A stretch of DNA of 64,000 bases from an uncultured Myxococcales bacterium. GTDB lineage: Bacteria > Myxococcota_A > UBA9042. The stretch spans positions 16,425-80,424 of the forward strand of contig CAIYWC010000040.1 in assembly GCA_903929795.1 (NCBI GenBank), read 5' to 3'. Under the pieces are notes generated by a model that did not search any database, was not told the DNA's origin, and saw only the letters and a program-made list of their open reading frames with translations. The translations under genes and the position numbers were made by a program. Within the stretch, counting starts at the first letter, position 1. Each line of letters starts with the position of its first letter. Positions 35,601 to 42,849 of the stretch are shown here, one piece after another.

Positions 35601-35697
35601 CCGGCTGGCGCTGGATCAGGCGCGCAACTGCTATGAACGCGCGCTGCAGCTGGTGCCGGGTCACCGCGGCGCGCTGGACGGCCTGTCCGAGCTGTAG
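26662..35697 (+). CDS. Giant tetratricopeptide-repeat protein, about 3011 residues
   Basis: A single 9-kb reading frame from ATG 26662 (AGGAG 12 bases upstream). It is an almost unbroken array of degenerate 34-residue helical hairpins, with recurring WxxLAxxL, AxxxYxxVL, LDPxNxDAL and AxxLAxxxGDLxxA. Units are clearest near residues 390-520 and 2350-3000. Ala, Leu, Asp and Arg dominate. No signal peptide, membrane helix or catalytic domain was seen, so it is probably a cytoplasmic scaffold. Its size is far above ordinary TPR proteins. It ends 30 bases before argC and may be co-transcribed with it. Partners are unknown. Antisense frames opposite it are composition artefacts. Confidence 0.85.
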   Translation: MQQPAANGALPIEADIEKIAAVLRDDMTATVLAEMANRLLQLAASELHPRLRAALLDRAATLCNHADPHRALSLWLEAFRLFPDPPVGRRLAVLAADDLGFARLNRLGHLVDAIAELTPPAHRADDLIAAAQYHIQQGHGTSAQATLAKLADLAPLHPQLLELSEIALQQAEARAEALQAMRVELGTAQEDDRARLLVGYAEMLLHGDEPLTEAAAALADAVDAGVATAEVAPMWVEVARAMGDGQELARALALALQDEHSALRLQYADELANLPDIEQRHPQAAVAALRVLVAMAPEDAALQARLEVAEAFAQGVGAEPALEALRLRALQTRDRVLESAASLAIAQVAQTTGDLEKAERHFRRVRSLSPQNPEALDFFEQWYRRAGDHRRLFAALTQRAAQSDGRTLVRIALEMAQLAEGPLAAIDPATSTERAIEAYQRVLTVQPDHMDAIAALERLLTAGQRWPELAALLSRSAHVFAPRAVIDSSARDFAIAIWNRLAALNTDPARLPDSGAALEARLRVLDLDPRNPDALQAVVATLHETGDWPGVRDMLLTAVDAAEDPHELASLSQQLGEVYRDHLNDPEQAATWLDRAAMSEPDRADARLQAQALWRARGDRDRLLDALMTDLRSRWGRHPTEMTGQEVRDLTPPAERDAVAAILEEAAQLAGHLLGGKDNPQQQRFIAALWCLLLELEPGQLQALDALHTLWAHHEPTQLREMLLAQLALDELTDARRIAVLERLCPLLLANAADDSDLAQQALTISRQLAEIAPDSPIARSTHLHALVALGDVPGLRATFASDDAGAAEFAEAIAAVADGKPLAARIGLLRAAADAVTGTGQTVRATELLADALEAAEQLEDAEERQRHIVATAEALLTAARASSLVGLERLAVETLAVFAPIAELPQYKKMRTTLLVTAGLWSDATAAAADWIDELVARHEFTQLPEAINELKESARRAGELDAVPHRLLAWADAVPADAGTHTLRVPLWLDAAQLLLTAGRDLQTARHAIDLATESSPNTLEVLALREHVCTEQADWPAVVATLERLAELQTAHERADTLMRAANLCDHALADPATAAALYRQVLEETPEALEAWYGLAAALRNAGSLDERADVLDALLARDDLSRDSRARLALERVDLAHQRSEPEYASAALAVLARLAATLDADPQTVLPLNDSENALLGVGLSLLEDPIEGPAIAELLLPILRAMRSDDASTQHGLLRCLDTLVAAPNATPTQRQAWLDEAAESAGSDPQRRYAAARALVETAPENAHLDVLADRAADAGEDADCDGLLTAIAAGEQPPELRKHAALLLANRGALANDTARAVTGWTLLHQMTPQDPQPLQQLAELFAASGDTDGLVFALTEQTRLGYTAARVGAWLQLASLHLDTQHDPRAAVAVTTEALAAHPGDDRLWALHLRALREAGEPTALLTGLQQRIAQTDLPDETGLALRRELAALLDDTHDLPAALATWLQLACDDPNDDEATERATADLLQLATDALPEALAAAARSLTDVLDLRGDRDRLTAVLTLRLAHATAAEKPELLERLVPLRAQGQDPAGAFDAAAMLLVLRPQAGEAIVRVQQLAQTAAISQERLAATLLAAAESADAATRAELREAALAALPDDETTLAIRRQICDAALADSPDDAVWLQRADAWAQASDDDSARLAVLARRVAVAKDDGARLALQQERARLADHLGDLPTARLAWQDVLTHPDADARREAAAALCDVCERLDDHAGEAAALSALRQETDDAEARLALALKAAAAAQGAGDNANALGILQNQAEETPLDETLYHGIAALLPAGAQKTQHLAQGWQRILKDDGERLAAANAWLSAHGDERADASWQRLTQVLDAGVRGEDLFERLADLSAADDDAVAIAAGTRRAAHAADSADLAGEIAARQLLLARLDGDAALAERRLLADLLERAGERTEAIAHLRVIVAQTWDRSVAEHALALAQGSPLADELAAEFAQAAARGVAIDDIHQVADFAGTPALAEIAGAALLHRLLDTPDTAQQATLLHLVLALADVHGLKALRDKTVDAVAAGPHLVTLLAQTEGDPLVAPLRLRAAEQALENASPESRQVAVRQLAELRASVAGDIAGAVDLLLGQTADGDPLAALEQARTLAAQHNRLDVWLDAAQDAVMDADLSAEQRAEIAAKAGDVAVQQGEPARAAALWQLVWDDDPESTAARDRVLAFRRQAGDPAPLATAIERAMLLGGDVDRGALRVELADLKRQLGKPREALRLLQDTVASEPDRTDVIRVAESLQHDPHLLDETLELLERQYRHHAQWPQLAAVLQQRMERTQRPTSRIVLAQALATVQQQHGDVASAAAALLTALRSGPTLEALAALERLCDAKTQPAALEQAYALMLDAELPPEQTETVLRRAIAFDLARGEKEFAEARLIALVSLRPDDDAAFAQLSELLSSIDRREDLMAAWQVRLAAQPQEPRQREGLREVAALARALGHLDVAVNAAQTWLDQAPDDVDALEVLADLLRETEQPAELAAVLVQLAHVTADPGDRARILIETARQHERLGDIDAQHASYEGAFDADPANDEAFVFLERKAGADPEKLIPLFARRSEALQPGPSRTLMLRKLANAAAELNDGTTACRALEAAIVDDPSNVAVLDELLRIAEQQHEWPTWLRTADKRLAVETRKEGKASLRRQMARVTLTDQVDAAAAAEHIAALEKLTPNDPAVAQFKTMLQARSADPREAAAGLEALLKDAVDTATQTSLHQQLADLYAGPLDNPGKAIRELVRLVQLDPRRWSARRRLCDLYKARNSMEAYAESLRQWLQTLGDSRDANTLSAERISQLGALQLELGEALAAVGQVAEAAGVLKDALVLNGHSARLDAILAQMLEATSDTAGAAELEDWLVGHHGQGDREQMAAHAQKAAQLWEQLGEHAKARDAFRRVLEVRVDDPLAMLGQGRACLDLGDTDRALRLFDAVSRNTKASPKSRADALVGMGRCRMSRLALDQARNCYERALQLVPGHRGALDGLSEL

Positions 35698-35727
35698 CCG
35701 ACAGATTTCAAGAACTTGGAGATCGCG

Positions 35728-36813
35728 ATGCCTGACGCCATCCTCGCAAACCTGCCGCGGCCGGTCCGCGTGGCAATTGTCGGGGCGACGGGCTACGGCG
35801 GCGCAGAGCTGATTCGCCAGCTGGCACCGCGCGCGGATATCCGGCTGACGCGGCTGATCGCCAAGGACGGAATTGGCAAGCGTATCGGCGACATCCACCT
35901 GTCGCTGGCGGCGCTGACGCAGCTGGTGGATTTGCGCGTGGAGGATGCGGAGCCCGAGGCGGTCGCGCCGGACGCGGACGTCGTGTTCATCGGCCTGCCG
36001 CACCGGGTGAGCGCGCAAGTTGGCGCAAAGTATAGCGATTTGGGCTGCGCCGTCATCGATCTGTCCGGCGACTACCGGCTGCGCGACCGCACGACCTACG
36101 AGCATTTCTACGAAACGCAGCATCCTCATCCAGAGCGGCTTGGCACTTTTGTCTATGGTTTGCCAGAGTTCCAGCGCGCGGCGATCGCCCGTTCACGGCG
36201 AATCGCGAGTCCCGGCTGTTTCGCCACGACGATCGCCCTGGCCTTGTGGCCGCTCGCGCGCGCGGGGCTGCTGAGCGGCTGCGTACAAGTTTCTGCAATG
36301 ACTGGATCTTCTGGATCGGGCGCGAATGCGCAGCCCGGGACGCACCACCCGCTGCGGGCGCAGACGCTGCGGCCGTACAAGCCGCTGGCCCATCAGCATG
36401 TACCCGAAATTATTCAGACTTTGACCGACGAAGGCGCCCGCAATTTGACGTTGGCGTTCGTGCCCGTCTCCGCGCCGCTGGTGCGCGGCATTCTCGCGAC
36501 GTGTTTTGCCGAAGTGCCGGCGGAAGTCGACACCGCCCGGCTCAACGCGCTGCTACACGACGCCTACGACCGCGAGCCGCTGATCCGCGTGCTGGACGGG
36601 CGCCTGCCGGAAGTGAACGCCGTGGCGGGTAGCATGTACGTGGAAGTGTCTGGAACAGCTGGTGAACTTCGCGATGGCAAGCGTACGGTCGTGCTGCACG
36701 CGGCGCTCGACAACCTGATCAAGGGCGGCGCGGGCCAGGCGGTGCAGTCGCTGAACGTGATGCTCGGGATCGACGAGTTTACCGGGCTGTTGCAGCCCGC
36801 GCAGTGGCCGTAG
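35728..36813 (+). CDS. argC: N-acetyl-gamma-glutamyl-phosphate reductase
   Basis: 361 residues from ATG 35728 behind GGAG; a TTG 12 bases upstream is less likely. The NADP-binding loop is VGATGYGGAEL near residue 20, the catalytic Cys is in SPGCFATT near 150, and TGSSGSGAN and the HQHVPEI segment mark the substrate domain. It reduces N-acetylglutamyl phosphate to the semialdehyde, the third step of arginine synthesis. argB follows after three bases. The THHPLRAQTLRPYKPL segment is closer to the ArgC/LysY subgroup seen outside enteric bacteria; a LysW-type pathway is not supported because no lysW gene is seen nearby. Confidence 0.93.
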   Translation: MPDAILANLPRPVRVAIVGATGYGGAELIRQLAPRADIRLTRLIAKDGIGKRIGDIHLSLAALTQLVDLRVEDAEPEAVAPDADVVFIGLPHRVSAQVGAKYSDLGCAVIDLSGDYRLRDRTTYEHFYETQHPHPERLGTFVYGLPEFQRAAIARSRRIASPGCFATTIALALWPLARAGLLSGCVQVSAMTGSSGSGANAQPGTHHPLRAQTLRPYKPLAHQHVPEIIQTLTDEGARNLTLAFVPVSAPLVRGILATCFAEVPAEVDTARLNALLHDAYDREPLIRVLDGRLPEVNAVAGSMYVEVSGTAGELRDGKRTVVLHAALDNLIKGGAGQAVQSLNVMLGIDEFTGLLQPAQWP

Positions 36814-36816
36814 CGG

Positions 36817-37647
36817 ATGGCGCAGACCCGCAAAATTCTTGTCAAAGTCGGCGGCGAGACGCTGCTTGCGGCGGACGACCGTGCGCGGCTGGCGGCGGAC
36901 TTGGCCGCGGTGCTGGCGGCGGATCCGGCGCGGCGGCTGTGCGTCGTCCATGGGGCGGGGCCGCAGATTACGGCGCTGGGTCAGCGGTTGGGCTTGCAAT
37001 CGACGTTTCGCGCCGGGCGCCGCGTGACCGATGCGCCGATGCTCGATGCGGTGGCGATGGCGATGTGCGGGCAAGTCGGTCCGGCGCTGTTGGCGGCGTG
37101 CCTCGCGGCCGAGCTACCGGCGGTATCGACCCCGGCGGCTTCCGGCGGACTGGCGGTGGGCCAAAAGCGGCCGCCTAAGGCGGTCCCCGGCGAGCCGGGT
37201 CCGGTGGATTACGGTCTGGTGGCTGACCTGGCGGCGGTGGACGCGCGGCTGCTGGACGCGCTGTGGGCCGCGGGCTTCGTGCCGCTGCTGTCGTCGCTGG
37301 TCAGCGATCCGCACGGCCAACTGCTGAATTTGAATGCGGATAGTCTGGTGACCGGGCTGACCCGGCAGCTCGCGTTCACCGACGTCGTGCTGGTGACAGG
37401 CGTTCCGGGCGTGTTTCGCGACCTGCAGGACCCGGCGACGCACCTGCCGGAGCTGCGCGCGGCCGAGATCGACGGGCTCATCGCTTCCGGCGCGGTGCAA
37501 GGCGGGATGATCGTCAAGCTGCAGGAAGTGCAGGAGATTTTGGCACGCGGTGCGCAAACGGTGTGGATCGTCGGGTTTCGCGAGCCGGGCGCGATCGCGG
37601 ACGCGCTGGCGGGCAACCCGGGCCTGCGGACGCGCGTCCGGGCCTGA
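36817..37647 (+). CDS. argB: Acetylglutamate kinase
   Basis: 276 residues, starting three bases after argC. Amino-acid-kinase fold: KVGGETL at the N-terminus (ATP phosphate site), VVHGAGPQ near residue 44, LNLNADSLV near 170 and GGMIVKL near 230. It phosphorylates N-acetylglutamate, the second step of arginine synthesis. The usual GGMxPK is GGMIVK here. Other arg genes are not in the window. The gene ends two bases from the convergent glmU stop. No N-terminal arginine-sensing helix is obvious, so feedback inhibition cannot be judged. Confidence 0.93.
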   Translation: MAQTRKILVKVGGETLLAADDRARLAADLAAVLAADPARRLCVVHGAGPQITALGQRLGLQSTFRAGRRVTDAPMLDAVAMAMCGQVGPALLAACLAAELPAVSTPAASGGLAVGQKRPPKAVPGEPGPVDYGLVADLAAVDARLLDALWAAGFVPLLSSLVSDPHGQLLNLNADSLVTGLTRQLAFTDVVLVTGVPGVFRDLQDPATHLPELRAAEIDGLIASGAVQGGMIVKLQEVQEILARGAQTVWIVGFREPGAIADALAGNPGLRTRVRA

Positions 37648-37649
37648 GG

Positions 37650-39065
37650 TCAGTGCCCTTTGGCCGCCTTGGCTGCGGCCTGCCGCTGGCGCTTTTTGGC
37701 CACCCAGCCTTCGACGTTCTTTTGCTCCGTGCGCGACACCGCCAGCGCGCCGGCGGGCACGTCGCGGATGATGGTGCTGCCCGCGCCGACGTACGCGCCG
37801 TCGCCGAGCGTCACGGGCGCCACGAGCTGCGTGTCTGAGCCGATGAAGACGCCCTCGCCCAGCGTGGTCTTGAACTTGTTCACGCCGTCGTAGTTGCACG
37901 TGATGGTGCCAGCGCCGATGTTGCAGCCCGGGCCAATGTCGGCGTCACCCAAATAGCTGAGATGACTGGCCTTTGCTCCCACACCGAGCTTGGCCTTTTT
38001 GGTCTCGACGAAGTTGCCAACCTTGACGTCCGCCGCCAGCTCCGTGCCCGGCCGCAGGTGGGCAAATGGCCCGACATGCGCGCCCTCGCCGATTGTCGCC
38101 TCGGTCGCGACCGTGTACGCCAGCAGGTGGCCGCGCGACGCCACCGCGACGTCGTGCAGCACACAGCCGCGGTCGATCCGCGCACCAGCCGCCACGCGCG
38201 TGCGCCCGCGCAGCTCCACCGCCGCGCCCAGGCTCGCGTCGGGCTCCAGCTGGACGGTCGCCTCAATCCACGCCGTCTCCGGCTCGTCCATGCCCACGCC
38301 CGCCAGCAGCCACGCGTGGTTCACGCGCTTGCGCAACACCGCCGTCGCCGCCGCCAGCTCCGCGCGGTTGTTTACGCCGTGCGTCTCGCTCGCGTCGACG
38401 GCAAAAGTCGCGACGCCCGGGTGCCCCGATTGCGCCGCCATGCCGACCAAATCGGTCAGATACAGCTCGCCCTGCGCGTTGTTCGGCGTCAGTTTCGCCA
38501 GCGACTGCGCCAAGAAATCCGCGCGCACGGCCATCATGCCGGCGTTCACGGCGTCGATCTCGCGCTCCGCCGCGCTGGCGTCCTTGTGCTCCACCACGCG
38601 CGCGATCTCCGCGCCGTTCTGCAGGACCACGCGGCCGTAGCCGCTCGGATCGGCCACGCGCGCCACCAGCAGGGACAGCGGCCGATCGCCGCGGTCGCGC
38701 AGCAGCGCCTGCAAGGTCGCCACGCGCAGCAGCGGCACATCGCCATAGAGAATCAACACTTCCGACGCACCCGCCCAAGCCGGCTGCGCGCACAGCATCG
38801 CGTGGCCAGTGCCATTCGGGTTCACCTGCTCCACGCACGCGATCGGCTGCGGGTTGGCGCGGCGCGCGATCCACGCTTCGACCTGCGCACGACCGTGGCC
38901 CGTCACCACGACGATCCGTGCAGGCTGCAGGCCTTCCGCCGTCCGGAGCACGTGGCCGAGCATCGGCTCGCCCAGCACCGGATGCAGCACCTTGGGCAGC
39001 TGGGACGCCATGCGCTTGCCGAGGCCAGCGGCCAGAATCACGACGGTCAGATTCTCGTGCGCCAT
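37650..39065 (-). CDS. glmU: Bifunctional N-acetylglucosamine-1-phosphate uridyltransferase/glucosamine-1-phosphate acetyltransferase
   Basis: 471 residues from ATG 39065 behind AAGGAG, normal GlmU length. The N-terminal pyrophosphorylase domain has LAAGLGKRM at 12-20, K25 in LPKVLHP, and GDVPLL near 104. From about residue 255 the left-handed beta-helix acetyltransferase follows, with KKAKLGVGAKASHLSYLGDA and NIGAGTITCNYDG. It makes UDP-GlcNAc for peptidoglycan and lipopolysaccharide. The C-terminus ends in a short basic tail. It is divergent from ilvE with separate promoters. Confidence 0.96.
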   Translation of the reverse strand: MAHENLTVVILAAGLGKRMASQLPKVLHPVLGEPMLGHVLRTAEGLQPARIVVVTGHGRAQVEAWIARRANPQPIACVEQVNPNGTGHAMLCAQPAWAGASEVLILYGDVPLLRVATLQALLRDRGDRPLSLLVARVADPSGYGRVVLQNGAEIARVVEHKDASAAEREIDAVNAGMMAVRADFLAQSLAKLTPNNAQGELYLTDLVGMAAQSGHPGVATFAVDASETHGVNNRAELAAATAVLRKRVNHAWLLAGVGMDEPETAWIEATVQLEPDASLGAAVELRGRTRVAAGARIDRGCVLHDVAVASRGHLLAYTVATEATIGEGAHVGPFAHLRPGTELAADVKVGNFVETKKAKLGVGAKASHLSYLGDADIGPGCNIGAGTITCNYDGVNKFKTTLGEGVFIGSDTQLVAPVTLGDGAYVGAGSTIIRDVPAGALAVSRTEQKNVEGWVAKKRQRQAAAKAAKGH

Positions 39066-39095
39066 GGGCTTCTCCTTGCGCGTCTGCGCCTGCCC

Positions 39096-39124
39096 TGTCT
39101 AGCCGCAAGCCGGATTGTTTGCAA
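39096..39124 (-). promoter_or_regulatory. Promoter of glmU
   Basis: Minus strand: TTGCAA (39124-39119), a 17-bp spacer and TAGACA (39101-39096). Confidence 0.45.
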
Positions 39125-39159
39125 GTTGTCACAGCGGCTGGAAGGCAAGGTTTTTGGCG

Positions 39160-39188
39160 TTGTCAGCGGCGTTTACACAGGCTAGGCT
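39160..39188 (+). promoter_or_regulatory. Promoter of ilvE
   Basis: TTGTCA (39160-39165), a 17-bp spacer and TAGGCT (39183-39188), with ATG 39233 behind GGGAGG. It supports ATG 39233 over longer frames that run antisense to glmU. Confidence 0.55.
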
Positions 39189-39232
39189 TCAGCATCTGCC
39201 GGGCCAGCTTCCCACGGCAGCGGGAGGGTACG

Positions 39233-40210
39233 ATGTCCGACGTTCGTGTTTGGCTCAACGGCAACATGGTCGAGGCGGAGCAAGCCCGCTTTCCACACCT
39301 CACGCACACGTTTCACTATGGTCTGGGCGCTTTTGAGGGCATCCGCGCGTATCAACAGCGCAGCGGCCACGGCGCGGTCTTTCGCTTGGGCGATCACATC
39401 AACCGGCTGCTGGCGTCGTGCCATTTGGTCACGCTGGACCAAGGCCTGACGTTTGACGTGCCGACGCTCGCGCAGGCGTGCGTGGAGACGCTGATCGCCA
39501 ACGGCTTGGACGAAGGCTACTTGCGGCCGGTCATCTACATCGCCGACGGCGCGATGGGCATCGGCGCCAAGGGCAACCCGATTCACGCGATGATTGCGGC
39601 GTGGAAATGGGGCGCGTATCTGGGCGAAGAAGGCTTGGCGAACGGTATCCGCGCGTCCATCAGCAGCTTCAAGCGGCCGGGCCACGCTTCGGTCATGTCC
39701 AAGGCCAAGCTGACGGGCCAGTACATCAACTCGATTCTCGCCAAGCGGGAGGCCGTCGCCAACGGCTTTGACGAGGCGATCCTGTTGAACGAGCAGGGCT
39801 ATGTCACGGAAGCGACAGGGGAAAATATCTTCATGGTCATCGACGGCGAGCTGGTGACGCCACCGCTGTCGGCCAATATCCTGTCGGGTATCACCCGGGC
39901 GTCGATCATCGAGATCGCGCGCAAGCGGGGAATTCGCGTGACGGAACGCCTGTTTGCCCGCGACGAGATGTACACGGCGGACGAGGTCTTCTTCACCGGC
40001 ACCGCCGCGGAAGTGACGCCGGTGCGCGAGATCGACCGTCGCACGATCGGCGGCGGCAAGCGCGGACCGATGACGGAAGAGCTGCAGCAGGCATTTTTCG
40101 ATATCGTGCGTGGTCGCAACGACGACTACGCCCACTGGCTGACGCCGTTCGAGCTGAATCCGGCGACGGCGGGCGAGGCAATGACGACACGCGTCGCGCT
40201 TTCGGTCTAG
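39233..40210 (+). CDS. ilvE: Branched-chain amino acid aminotransferase
   Basis: 325 residues from ATG 39233 behind GGGAGGG. Fold-type IV PLP enzyme: THTFHYGLGAFEGIRAY near residue 23 (substrate and PLP arginine region), the PLP lysine in SKAKLTGQYINS near 160, EATGENIF near 195 and FFTGTAAEVTPV near 258. It transfers amino groups between glutamate and the 2-oxoacids of leucine, isoleucine and valine. It has its own promoter. The extra in-frame sequence back to 38066 overlaps glmU and is not part of the gene. Confidence 0.95.
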   Translation: MSDVRVWLNGNMVEAEQARFPHLTHTFHYGLGAFEGIRAYQQRSGHGAVFRLGDHINRLLASCHLVTLDQGLTFDVPTLAQACVETLIANGLDEGYLRPVIYIADGAMGIGAKGNPIHAMIAAWKWGAYLGEEGLANGIRASISSFKRPGHASVMSKAKLTGQYINSILAKREAVANGFDEAILLNEQGYVTEATGENIFMVIDGELVTPPLSANILSGITRASIIEIARKRGIRVTERLFARDEMYTADEVFFTGTAAEVTPVREIDRRTIGGGKRGPMTEELQQAFFDIVRGRNDDYAHWLTPFELNPATAGEAMTTRVALSV

Positions 40211-40315
40211 TCCCGGCATTGCAAGAGGCTGTCGCGGCACTGCTGCGGATAACGGCCGCCGGTTCCGCGCTTGAGGCGGGACAGCGCGTCGAAAGGCACT
40301 GAACCGGGAACAACT

Positions 40316-41458
40316 GTGGCACTTTTCTCAGAAGAATTCGCCGGTTGGCGAGAGAGTGATTTTGCCGCGTTTGAAGCGGCGAAGTGGCGATCCAACCGGT
40401 TTACGCCGGAGCGCACGCGCGTGCGCCTGCGGTTGGCTGCGGCGCTCGAAAGCGCGGTTGCAACCGCCGGCCTGAGCGCTGCGGGTCTGGCGCTGTGGGC
40501 AAGCCGGCAGGAGCCCGCGTTCACCAACCAGCATGAAGTCCGCTCGCTGACCGTGGCCTGGACACGCGTGGACGCGGAAAACGTAGACACGGCGCACATG
40601 TACGCGGGTATTGTCGTGGACAACACCGGCGTGACGCTGCGGCTGCGTTTGCCAGGCGAACAGCAGGCGGCGTGGCAGCCGATGCGGGGGACGCTGGCCG
40701 AGCTGGCGGCGCTGGCCGGGATGCGCGTGCGGCTGGGGGAGATCGACGTGCCGCCCGAGGCGCTGGCGCAATCGGAGCTGGCGGGCGACCTGCTGCTGGA
40801 GCGCGTGATGACCCGGGCCGAGGCCATCGGCGGGCTGCTGACCGTGGACGAGTTGGCCGCCTGGAGCGGGGTCGTGCTGCCGCTGCTGGCGCAGCTGCTT
40901 GGCGTGACGCTCCAGCCGGCGGTGGCGCCATCGCCGCCCACGGCGCCGGAGCCAGAGTCGGTGGTGCCGCCGCCCGACGAACTGTCGATCCCGACGGCGC
41001 GTGCCGAGCGCGATCCGCCCGCGCGCCGCGGCTACCGGCCGCCGTGGACCCCGCAGACACCCGGGCGGACGGCCCAGGCGGACGCGGTGCGGCCGCCGAT
41101 TGAGCGCATCATGCCGCCGACCTGGCACCCCGAGCCAATGCGCCCGCCTGAGCCGCCGCGGCGCCCGGAGCCTGCGCGCCAACCGCCGTTTCGCCGTCAG
41201 GAATTCGCGCCACAGCCGCAGCGGTCACCGCCGCATCAAGCGAGTTTCGCGCCGGGCCGGCCGTTTGAGCTGGGGCCGACACCTCACAAGCCCGCGACGA
41301 GCAGCGGCGTTCTGGCGCCCGGCGCGCGGGTGGAACTGCAAAAGGGCCTGTTCGCCGGAAAGACGGGCACAGTCGCAGAGTTGGCGGGCGGTCACGTCCA
41401 AGTGCTGCTGGGCTTGATGAGCGTGCGCGTGCCGTTGGCGGATCTGCGCGTGCTCTGA
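40316..41458 (+). CDS. Uncharacterised protein with Pro/Arg-rich linker and C-terminal KOW domain
   Basis: 380 residues from GTG 40316 (weak site CGGGAA upstream; start uncertain). Residues 1-190 form a globular alpha/beta region I do not recognise (FEAAKWRSNRFTPER, FTNQHEVRSLTVAWTR). A Pro/Arg/Glu-rich linker runs from about 200 to 330. The last 45 residues (GARVELQKGLFAGKTGTVAEL...) are a KOW motif as in NusG and ribosomal proteins L24/L26, a nucleic-acid- or ribosome-binding barrel. A role in transcription or translation is suggested by the KOW only. It is convergent with the kinase gene. Confidence 0.65.
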   Translation: MALFSEEFAGWRESDFAAFEAAKWRSNRFTPERTRVRLRLAAALESAVATAGLSAAGLALWASRQEPAFTNQHEVRSLTVAWTRVDAENVDTAHMYAGIVVDNTGVTLRLRLPGEQQAAWQPMRGTLAELAALAGMRVRLGEIDVPPEALAQSELAGDLLLERVMTRAEAIGGLLTVDELAAWSGVVLPLLAQLLGVTLQPAVAPSPPTAPEPESVVPPPDELSIPTARAERDPPARRGYRPPWTPQTPGRTAQADAVRPPIERIMPPTWHPEPMRPPEPPRRPEPARQPPFRRQEFAPQPQRSPPHQASFAPGRPFELGPTPHKPATSSGVLAPGARVELQKGLFAGKTGTVAELAGGHVQVLLGLMSVRVPLADLRVL

Positions 41459-41520
41459 CGGTTCGCGCGACTCGAGTCGGCGATCGCGTGCAGAGTCCAT
41501 GATTTCCGCGGTGTTTGCAC

Positions 41521-42780
41521 TCAGAGCTGCCCGGAGCGCACCAGCCACGCGACAACCATCCACGCAACCGTGAACACCAGCGCGCCGGCGCCGACCGCCA
41601 GGAATTGCAGCGTGGCACGGCGCGTCGGCCACCAGATCGGCCGCGCAGGGTGCGCCGCGCGTGCAGGCGCGGACGGAGCGACGGGAATCTGACTGACAAT
41701 CGTGAACGGCGACTGCAGAAACGACGTGCGATCGAGGTACGGCAACGGCGGCGTCGCCACGTCTGACCGCGCGCGGGCGTCCGCTGGCGCATCCGCGAGA
41801 ATCCCGGCGACGAGCGCGGCCAACTCCTGAGCACCAAATGTCGGCGCGGCGGCGGCCAGCCAGGCATCCAAGGCATCGGCGACTTCCGCGGCGCTCTGCG
41901 GGCGCCGATCGCGATCGCGCTGCAAACACTGGTGGGTCAGATCGTCGAGCGCTTGCGGAACGTCCGGCATCACCGCGCGCACCCGTGGAATCACCGCTTC
42001 GCGCACCGCATGGAGCACGGCAAACGGCGAGGCCGTCTCTTTCTGACGAAACAGCCCCTGCGCGGTCAGCAGCTCGAACAGGCACACGCCCAGGCTGAAG
42101 ACGTCGGAACGCGCGTCCAGCGGCTGCGCGGCCGCTTGCTCCGGACTCATGTAGGCGTATTTGCCCTTGATGACGCCCGCGATCGTCTGCTCCACCTTGG
42201 CCGCGACCTTGGCGACGCCGAAATCGATGAGCTTCACCTCGCCGCGGTCGCTGATCAGCACGTTTTGCGGCGACACATCGCGGTGCACGATGCCAAGCGG
42301 CCGGCCGTCCGCACCTCTGAGGTTGTGCGCGTGATCCAGGCCGCGCGCCATCGCCGCGACGATGTACGCCACGGCCACCGGGTCCAGACGCTCGCCCATC
42401 GCGGTGACAACCTGCACGAGCGCGCCCAGGTCCACGCCATCGACGTACTCCATGACGAAGTACCAGACGCCGTCCTGATGCCCCAGCTCGAACGTGTGGG
42501 CGATCGCGGGATGGTCGAACTGCATACACAGCTTGGCTTCCTGCACCAGCATGTCCACGGCCGCTCGGTCGTTGCCCAACTGCGGGTGCATCCGCTTGAC
42601 CGCCACCAGGCGCGGTTGTCCTTGAATCGACGGCGCTTTTGCCAGAAACACCTCAGCCATGCCGCCGCGGCCGATGCGCCGGAGCAGTTCGTAGGGACCG
42701 AAGCGTTGGGGAAAGTCGCCTTGCACGTGCGGCAGGGTAGCGGCGCGCGGTGGAGTGTGCAAATCCCCGCCGACCACCAA
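41521..42780 (-). CDS. Membrane-anchored eukaryote-type Ser/Thr protein kinase
   Basis: 419 residues from TTG 42780; GTG 42726 (401 residues) is possible, and both keep the whole kinase domain. Kinase motifs in order: GRGGMAEVF (P-loop), VAVKR (Lys), HRDVSPQN (catalytic loop), DFGVA (metal Asp), MSPEQA and RSDVFSLGV. The HRDVSPQN variant is common in myxobacterial kinases. A Pro/Ala linker leads to one C-terminal membrane helix (FLAVGAGALVFTVAWMVVAWLV), leaving only a short external end, so a ligand sensor domain is lacking. Target unknown. The S8 protease gene lies upstream on the same strand, 69 bases away. Confidence 0.9.
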   Translation of the reverse strand: MVVGGDLHTPPRAATLPHVQGDFPQRFGPYELLRRIGRGGMAEVFLAKAPSIQGQPRLVAVKRMHPQLGNDRAAVDMLVQEAKLCMQFDHPAIAHTFELGHQDGVWYFVMEYVDGVDLGALVQVVTAMGERLDPVAVAYIVAAMARGLDHAHNLRGADGRPLGIVHRDVSPQNVLISDRGEVKLIDFGVAKVAAKVEQTIAGVIKGKYAYMSPEQAAAQPLDARSDVFSLGVCLFELLTAQGLFRQKETASPFAVLHAVREAVIPRVRAVMPDVPQALDDLTHQCLQRDRDRRPQSAAEVADALDAWLAAAAPTFGAQELAALVAGILADAPADARARSDVATPPLPYLDRTSFLQSPFTIVSQIPVAPSAPARAAHPARPIWWPTRRATLQFLAVGAGALVFTVAWMVVAWLVRSGQL

Positions 42781-42849
42781 CCGACCCGGCGGCCGCAGCG
42801 TGGCCCGCCGACGGCGGTCCGGGTCGATTGGCCGGCGGAGCCCGGAGCG

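Noticed and set aside
38066..39232. In-frame upstream extension of ilvE
   Set aside because: It is antisense to glmU and precedes the ilvE promoter and ribosome site.
41468..41479. 12-bp palindrome CGACTCGAGTCG between the KOW and kinase genes
   Set aside because: It has no T-run and no second copy was noticed; too little to call a terminator or operator.
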